Assembly: GCF_030816965.1 (NCBI RefSeq) | Contig: NZ_JAUSYQ010000002.1 | Span: 5,491,501 to 5,555,500 of the forward strand | Direction of reading: 5' to 3' | Length of the DNA stretch: 64,000 nucleotides | Source of the DNA: Streptomyces canus | Lineage (GTDB): Bacteria > Actinomycetota > Actinomycetes > Streptomycetales > Streptomycetaceae | In this document: one piece after another, positions 60,166-64,000 of the stretch | Position numbering within the stretch: position 1 is the stretch's first letter | Layout: each line of letters opens with the position of its first letter | The notes under the pieces: model-generated | What the model was told of the DNA's origin: nothing | The model's database searches: none | The model's input: only the letters and a program-made list of their open reading frames with translations | Made by a program: the position numbers and the translations under genes

Positions 60166-60816
60166 TCAGCTGAAGATGATCATCGAGCCCTGGGCGAGAC
60201 TCCGGGTGGCCGCCGCGTGCAGTCCCAGCCAGACATGACGTTCACGGGCGAAGGGGCTGGGGTCGTACGGTGCGGGGACGGCCGGCTCCTCCAGCTCCGT
60301 GGGGGCGCGCGGCGGCTCGGGGGGCGCCGGGGGGTTGGCCGGGTCGATGCCGATCACCGGGGCCACGAACTCCAGCTCCCGCAGCAGGGTCTGCGAGGAG
60401 CCCAACGGGCCGCCGCCCGCGAGGAGTTCCTCACTCGCCAGCGGGTGCGGGAAGTCGACGGGGACGTACGCGCCCGCATGGTCGTAGTGCCAGACCAGAT
60501 GGGACTGCTGGGCCGTCGTCTCGAACATCTCCAGCAACTGCTCGTAGTCACCGCCGAGTTCGTCGACCGGGGTGACCGGGAGCCCGCAGACCTGGAGCAG
60601 ATAGGCGCGGCGCAGGAAGTGCAGGGCGTCGTAGTCGAACCCGGCCACCGGGGCGACCTCGCCGGACAGGCCCGGCATGTACTGGTACACCGGCACCGGC
60701 GGCAACCCGGCCTCGGCGAGCACCTTGTTGTATTGCGCGAGCTCGTCGGCGAACGGGTTGTCCGGGGTGTGGCACAACACGTCGACGAGCGGGACCAGCC
60801 ACAGGTCACAGGCCAA
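60166..60816 (-). CDS. Conserved protein of unknown function
   Basis: A 216-residue soluble protein (ACDLWLVPLVDVLCHTPDNPF, YQYMPGLSGEVAPVAGFDYDALHFLRRAYLLQVCGLPVTPVDELG, VWHYDHAGAYVPVDFPHPL) with a Pro-rich stretch near 165-185. No family recognised. I propose a TTG start at 60816 because GAGGAGC lies about 6 nt upstream and the conserved-looking part begins there; ATG 60858 in the same frame is the alternative. Confidence 0.75.
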   Translation of the reverse strand: MACDLWLVPLVDVLCHTPDNPFADELAQYNKVLAEAGLPPVPVYQYMPGLSGEVAPVAGFDYDALHFLRRAYLLQVCGLPVTPVDELGGDYEQLLEMFETTAQQSHLVWHYDHAGAYVPVDFPHPLASEELLAGGGPLGSSQTLLRELEFVAPVIGIDPANPPAPPEPPRAPTELEEPAVPAPYDPSPFARERHVWLGLHAAATRSLAQGSMIIFS

Positions 60817-60981
60817 AAGACAGCTCCTCGGATACTCGCGGTGCGCGGATGTCCTCACATGGTGGTCAAGGCAGGGTAGTCGGTGGGACGCCGGGGCGGA
60901 TCCCGTCGTAGGGGAGTCGTAGCGGAGTCGTGTCGCGGTCGTAGGGGCCGGGTGCAGGTCCCATACCCGTGCCCGGCGCGC

Positions 60982-61680
60982 TCAGTCGGCGGTGAGGCCC
61001 TCGATGAGGGTCAGATAGTGGCCGTTGTAGGCGGCGAGGAGCTTGCGGGCGGTCCCGGTGTCCCGCCGGTACAGGGCGTCGGCGACCTCGGGGTGCCGGG
61101 ACCACAGGCTGCCGCGCAGATCGGTGAGCCGGCGCAGGTGCTGGACCGTGCACACCCAGGTCTGGACGCGCAGCCGGTGCAGGAAGTCGGCGAGGTAGGG
61201 GTTGCCGAACAGGACGCTCAGCTCGCGCCAGAAGCGCAGGTCGTAGCCGATCAGTACGGTCAGGTCGCCCGCGACGGCGGCCCGCTGGGCCTCCTCGCCG
61301 CGCCGCCGTACGCCCGCCACGGCCGCGGCGGTACGGGGCTCGTCGAGCTCCTGGAGGATGCGGTGGCCGGCGTCGAGTGCCTGGAACATGCCGTCCGTGA
61401 CCAGACTGCGGGCTTCGATCATGCCGCGGAAGTCGTCGAGGGAGTACTCGTGCACATGAAAGCCCCGGTGCTGGTCGGCCTCCAGGAGCCCCTGCGCCGA
61501 CAGATCGACGAGGGCCTCACGCACCGGGGTGGCGGAGACGCCGTACTGCTCGGCGATCTCCTTCACCGTGAACTCCTGCCCCGGCTGGAGCCGCCCGGCC
61601 AGCACCTCGTCCCGCAGCGCGTCCGCGATCTGCTGCCGCAGCGTACTGCGGGTGACGGAACCGTTGCTGCTGCCGGGCAT
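60982..61680 (-). CDS. GntR-family (FadR/FCD) transcriptional regulator
   Basis: A 232-residue regulator. The winged helix is RQQIADALRDEVLAGRLQPGQEFTVKEIAEQYGVSATPVREALVDLSAQGLL, and the all-helical FCD ligand domain (90-225) has IEARSLVTDG, DLRFWRELSVLFGNPYLADF and HPEVADALYRRD. FCD regulators respond to small organic acids. It lies 91 nt downstream of the aminotransferase gene on the same strand, making that gene and the divergent DJ-1 gene likely targets. Confidence 0.92.
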   Translation of the reverse strand: MPGSSNGSVTRSTLRQQIADALRDEVLAGRLQPGQEFTVKEIAEQYGVSATPVREALVDLSAQGLLEADQHRGFHVHEYSLDDFRGMIEARSLVTDGMFQALDAGHRILQELDEPRTAAAVAGVRRRGEEAQRAAVAGDLTVLIGYDLRFWRELSVLFGNPYLADFLHRLRVQTWVCTVQHLRRLTDLRGSLWSRHPEVADALYRRDTGTARKLLAAYNGHYLTLIEGLTAD

Positions 61681-61710
61681 CGTCGGGCGCCTCCCTCGCG
61701 CAGGTGCAGA

Positions 61711-61744
61711 TGGCGTGCTCGTACATATGTCTACGAGCACGCCA
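61711..61744 (-). terminator. Perfect 13-bp hairpin between aminotransferase and GntR genes
   Basis: TGGCGTGCTCGTA and TACGAGCACGCCA pair without mismatch around CATATGTC, 28 nt after the aminotransferase stop and 31 nt before the GntR ATG. It should terminate aminotransferase transcripts; being symmetric it could also be bound by the regulator. Confidence 0.75.
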
Positions 61745-61771
61745 CCTTACGCGTTCGAAGGCCCCGAGTGC

Positions 61772-63127
61772 TTACTCCGTGTACTCGTCCGCCACGGAGA
61801 GCGCGCTGTCCAGCGCGGCCAGCCCCTCCTTCAGCTCCGCCTCGCTGACGTTGCACGGCGGCACCACATGCGTCCGGTTCATGTTGACGAAGGGCCAGAC
61901 GCCCTGCTTCTTCGCGGCGGCCCCGAACGCGGCCATCGGGGCGTTCGCCTCGCCCGCCGCGTTGTAGGGCACGAGCGGCTCGCGGGTCTCCCTGTTCTTC
62001 ACGAGCTCCAGCGCCCAGAACATGCCGACACCACGCACCTCGCCGACGCTCGGGTGCCGCTCGGCGAGCTCCCGGAGCGCGGGCTCCATGACGGCCGTAC
62101 CGAGGTGCTTGGCGTTGTCGACGACGCCCTCCTCCGCCATGACGTTGATCGTCGCGACGGCGGCGGCGCAGGCGAGGGGGTGCCCGGAGTAGGTGAGGCC
62201 GCCCGGGTAGGGCCGCTTGCCGAAGGTCTCCGCGACGGCGCCGGAGATGGCGACCCCGCCGAGCGGCACGTATCCGCTGTTGACGCCCTTGGCGAAGGTC
62301 ATCAGGTCGGGGGTGACGTCGAACAGGTCGGCGGCGAACCACTCACCGGTGCGCCCGAACCCGGCCATGACCTCGTCCAGGATGAAGACGATCCCGTACG
62401 TGTCGCAGATCTCGCGGACACCGGCGAGGTAGCCGGGCGGCGGGACCATGATCCCCGCGGTGCCGGGGATGGACTCCAGGATGATCGCGGCGACGGTGGC
62501 CGGCCCCTCGAAGGCGATGGTCGTCTCCAGGTGCTCCAGCGCCCGCGCGGTCTCCTGCTCCTCCGTCTCGGCGTAGAAGCGGGACCGGTAGAGGAAGGGC
62601 GCCCAGAAGTGCACGACCCCGGCGGAGGCGCTGTCGGAGGCCCAGCGCCGCGGATCCCCGGTGAGGTTGACGGCCTGCTGGGTGCCGCCGTGGTACGACC
62701 GGTAGGCGGACAGCACCTTGGGCCGCCCGGTGTGCAGCCGCGCCATCCGGACGGCGTGCTCGACGGCGTCGGCACCGCCGTTGGTGAAGAAGATCTTGTC
62801 CAGGTCCCCGGGCGTCCGCTCGGCGATCAGCCGGGCCGCCTCCGACCGCGCCTCGATCGCGAAGGCGGGCGCGAACGTCGTCAGGTGCGCGGCCTGCTCC
62901 TGTATCGCGGCGACGACCTTCGGATGCTGGTAGCCGATGTTGGTGTAGACGAGCCCGCTGGTGAAGTCGAGATAGCGGTTCCCGTCGTAGTCCCAGAAGT
63001 ACGACCCCTCCGCACCGGCGACGGCGAGCGGGTCGATGAGCTCCTGCGCGGACCAGGAGTGGAACACATGAGCACGGTCCGCGGCCTTCACGGCGGCGCC
63101 GACCTCGGGGTGGGGCTGAGGGGTCAT
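61772..63127 (-). CDS. Class III aminotransferase
   Basis: A 451-residue PLP enzyme: GSYFWDYDGNRYLDFTSGLVYTNIGYQHPKV, FFTNGGADAVEHAVRMARLHTG, YRSYHGGTQQAVNLTGDPRRW, FILDEVMAGFGRTGEWFA, LMTFAKGVNSGYVPLGGVAIS (PLP lysine) and NRTHVVPPCNVSEAELKEGL. It belongs with beta-alanine, taurine or omega-amino acid:pyruvate aminotransferases. It is divergent from the DJ-1 gene and linked to a GntR gene, as in amino acid or pyrimidine breakdown loci. Confidence 0.93.
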   Translation of the reverse strand: MTPQPHPEVGAAVKAADRAHVFHSWSAQELIDPLAVAGAEGSYFWDYDGNRYLDFTSGLVYTNIGYQHPKVVAAIQEQAAHLTTFAPAFAIEARSEAARLIAERTPGDLDKIFFTNGGADAVEHAVRMARLHTGRPKVLSAYRSYHGGTQQAVNLTGDPRRWASDSASAGVVHFWAPFLYRSRFYAETEEQETARALEHLETTIAFEGPATVAAIILESIPGTAGIMVPPPGYLAGVREICDTYGIVFILDEVMAGFGRTGEWFAADLFDVTPDLMTFAKGVNSGYVPLGGVAISGAVAETFGKRPYPGGLTYSGHPLACAAAVATINVMAEEGVVDNAKHLGTAVMEPALRELAERHPSVGEVRGVGMFWALELVKNRETREPLVPYNAAGEANAPMAAFGAAAKKQGVWPFVNMNRTHVVPPCNVSEAELKEGLAALDSALSVADEYTE

Positions 63128-63197
63128 GCCAGTGAGCGTAAATGTCCGCGATGCGGAAGCGGTATGGGCGTCCTGTCTGTGGACGGCGGCTTTCCGC

Positions 63198-63258
63198 GAC
63201 AGGTTGTCCAGGACCCCACCATTGACAGCCTGCTGTCGAAATGACAGCATGTTGTCAT
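63198..63258. promoter_or_regulatory. Three GACA ... TGTC sites in the divergent promoter
   Basis: GACA-GGT-TGTC (63198-63208), GACAG-CCTG-CTGTC (63224-63237) and ATGACA-GCATGT-TGTCAT (63241-63258) share the same half-site with spacers of 3, 4-6 and 6 nt. They occupy the 170-nt interval between the aminotransferase and DJ-1 genes. A GntR-type dimer is the most likely binder. Confidence 0.6.
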
Positions 63259-63297
63259 CTGGGGGAAACCCGAGCTTCCAAGCCCGAGGAGGCAGTC

Positions 63298-63930
63298 ATG
63301 AGCCGCAAGCCCGTGCATCTCGCCGTGTACGACACCTACGCCGACTGGGAGACGGGACACGCCACGGCCTATCTCGCCCGCGCCGGGTACGAGATCCGGA
63401 CGGTCGGGCCCTCGCGTGAGCCGGTGAACTCCGTCGGGGGGCTGCGGGTGCAGCCCGCGTGCGCCCTGGACGACGTACGGCCGTCCGAGAGCTCCCTGCT
63501 GATCCTGCCGGGCGCCGATCTCTGGACGGAGACATCAGCCGCTGACGCGGCGGGCGGCGACGACCTCGCCCCCTTCGCCCGCAAGGCGCGGGAGTTCCTC
63601 GACGCCGGGGTTCCCGTCGCCGCGATCTGCGGGGCCACCGCGGGGCTCGCGCGCGAGGGGCTGCTGGACGACCGGAATCACACCAGTGCCGTGTCCTTCT
63701 ATCTGGCGGCCACGGGGTACGGCGGCGGCGAGCGGTACGTCGACGCGGACGCCGTGACCGACCGCGGGCTGATCACCGCCGGACCCACCGAGCCGGTGGC
63801 GTTCGCCCGGGAGATCTTCCGGTTGCTCGGGGTGTACGACGGCGAGGTGCTGGACGCCTGGTACCGGCTGTTCCACGACTCCGACGCCGAGGCGTACGCC
63901 GTGCTGGAGAAGGCGCAGGCGTCCGGGTGA
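63298..63930 (+). CDS. DJ-1/PfpI family protein
   Basis: A 210-residue glutamine-amidotransferase-like protein. VHLAVYDTYADWETGHATAYLARAGYEIRTVG is the N-terminal half, LLILPGADLW the Glu/Asp region and VAAICGATAGLAREGLLDDRNHTS contains the nucleophile-elbow Cys. Members act as deglycases, proteases or isonitrile hydratases; no specific activity can be assigned. GAGGAGGCAGTC precedes the ATG. Its stop overlaps the next GTG by 4 nt. Confidence 0.92.
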   Translation: MSRKPVHLAVYDTYADWETGHATAYLARAGYEIRTVGPSREPVNSVGGLRVQPACALDDVRPSESSLLILPGADLWTETSAADAAGGDDLAPFARKAREFLDAGVPVAAICGATAGLAREGLLDDRNHTSAVSFYLAATGYGGGERYVDADAVTDRGLITAGPTEPVAFAREIFRLLGVYDGEVLDAWYRLFHDSDAEAYAVLEKAQASG

Positions 63931-64000
63931 GCCGGGAGCGGCAGGATCTGCTCAGCCGCAGCGCGCTCGGCGCGTTCCGGCTCAACGGCCAGTTCCTCAC
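63927..64000 (+). CDS. MarR-type regulator, N-terminal fragment (3' end outside window)
   Basis: GTG 63927 overlaps the DJ-1 stop (GTGA). The 24 visible codons read SRERQDLLSRSALGAFRLNGQFL, the helical N terminus typical of MarR regulators. The HTH would lie to the right of the window, so the call rests on a short match and on the habit of DJ-1 genes to pair with such regulators. Confidence 0.55.
   Translation, partial: MSRERQDLLSRSALGAFRLNGQFL

Overview
The window reads as a piece of a Streptomyces chromosome. GC content is very high with strong third-position GC bias, GTG starts are frequent, many genes overlap by 4 nt (ATGA or GTGA), several start codons have almost no leader, and dispersed repeats that I remember from Streptomyces genomes are present. 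The order purA, diacylglycerol-kinase-like gene, P450, tandem two-component systems, kynurenine genes, fba, pyrE resembles the S. coelicolor core chromosome as I recall it. I could not align anything.

1-17.7 kb: accessory region dominated by a type II aromatic polyketide cluster. A truncated O-methyltransferase and an anthrone-oxygenase-like protein lie on the plus strand at the left edge, so the cluster continues outside the window. A DesK-type kinase with a frameshifted response regulator and a membrane-anchored multicopper oxidase follow. On the minus strand lie an AfsR/SARP-type activator and a long operon (16613 down to 7287). The operon carries a TcmI-type cyclase, a cupin, KS-alpha, KS-beta, ACP, a TcmN/WhiE-type aromatase, two ketoreductases, two ABM monooxygenase-like proteins, a SchA/CurD protein and a PEP-synthase/rifampin-phosphotransferase-like enzyme. 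A TetR repressor and a small membrane protein sit just upstream. The set suggests a pentangular or related polycyclic aromatic product.

17.7-32 kb: a 0.6 kb decayed stretch, then housekeeping genes: aminotransferase, DUF2617 protein, membrane spermidine synthase, CoxG-like protein, aldose epimerase, pyrE, fba, MFS exporter, DUF3151 protein. A tryptophan-to-kynurenine-to-anthranilate set follows (kynA, kynU, formamidase-like hydrolase) with a frameshifted TetR gene between them.

32-49 kb: an exported hydrolase and an acyltransferase run into the first of two paralogous NarL/DesK-type two-component systems. Both systems are preceded by the same operator-like motif. Next come a MerR regulator fused to a sliding-clamp domain, a P450, an ABC-2 exporter with a divergent MarR-type regulator, and ethanolamine ammonia-lyase (eutB, eutC) with a divergent permease.

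49-64 kb: a 34-bp tandem repeat array, a diacylglycerol-kinase-like gene, purA, a Tat-exported 5'-nucleotidase, a DUF3500/HupE pair, an AraC regulator with two TTA codons, a 56-residue ORF and a CHAP/peptidoglycan-binding lysin without a signal peptide, several broken small genes, and a GntR regulator beside a class III aminotransferase. That aminotransferase diverges from a DJ-1/PfpI gene across three similar operator-like sites. At least three genes are interrupted by single-base frameshifts and others survive only as fragments. No tRNA, rRNA, CRISPR array or insertion sequence was recognised.
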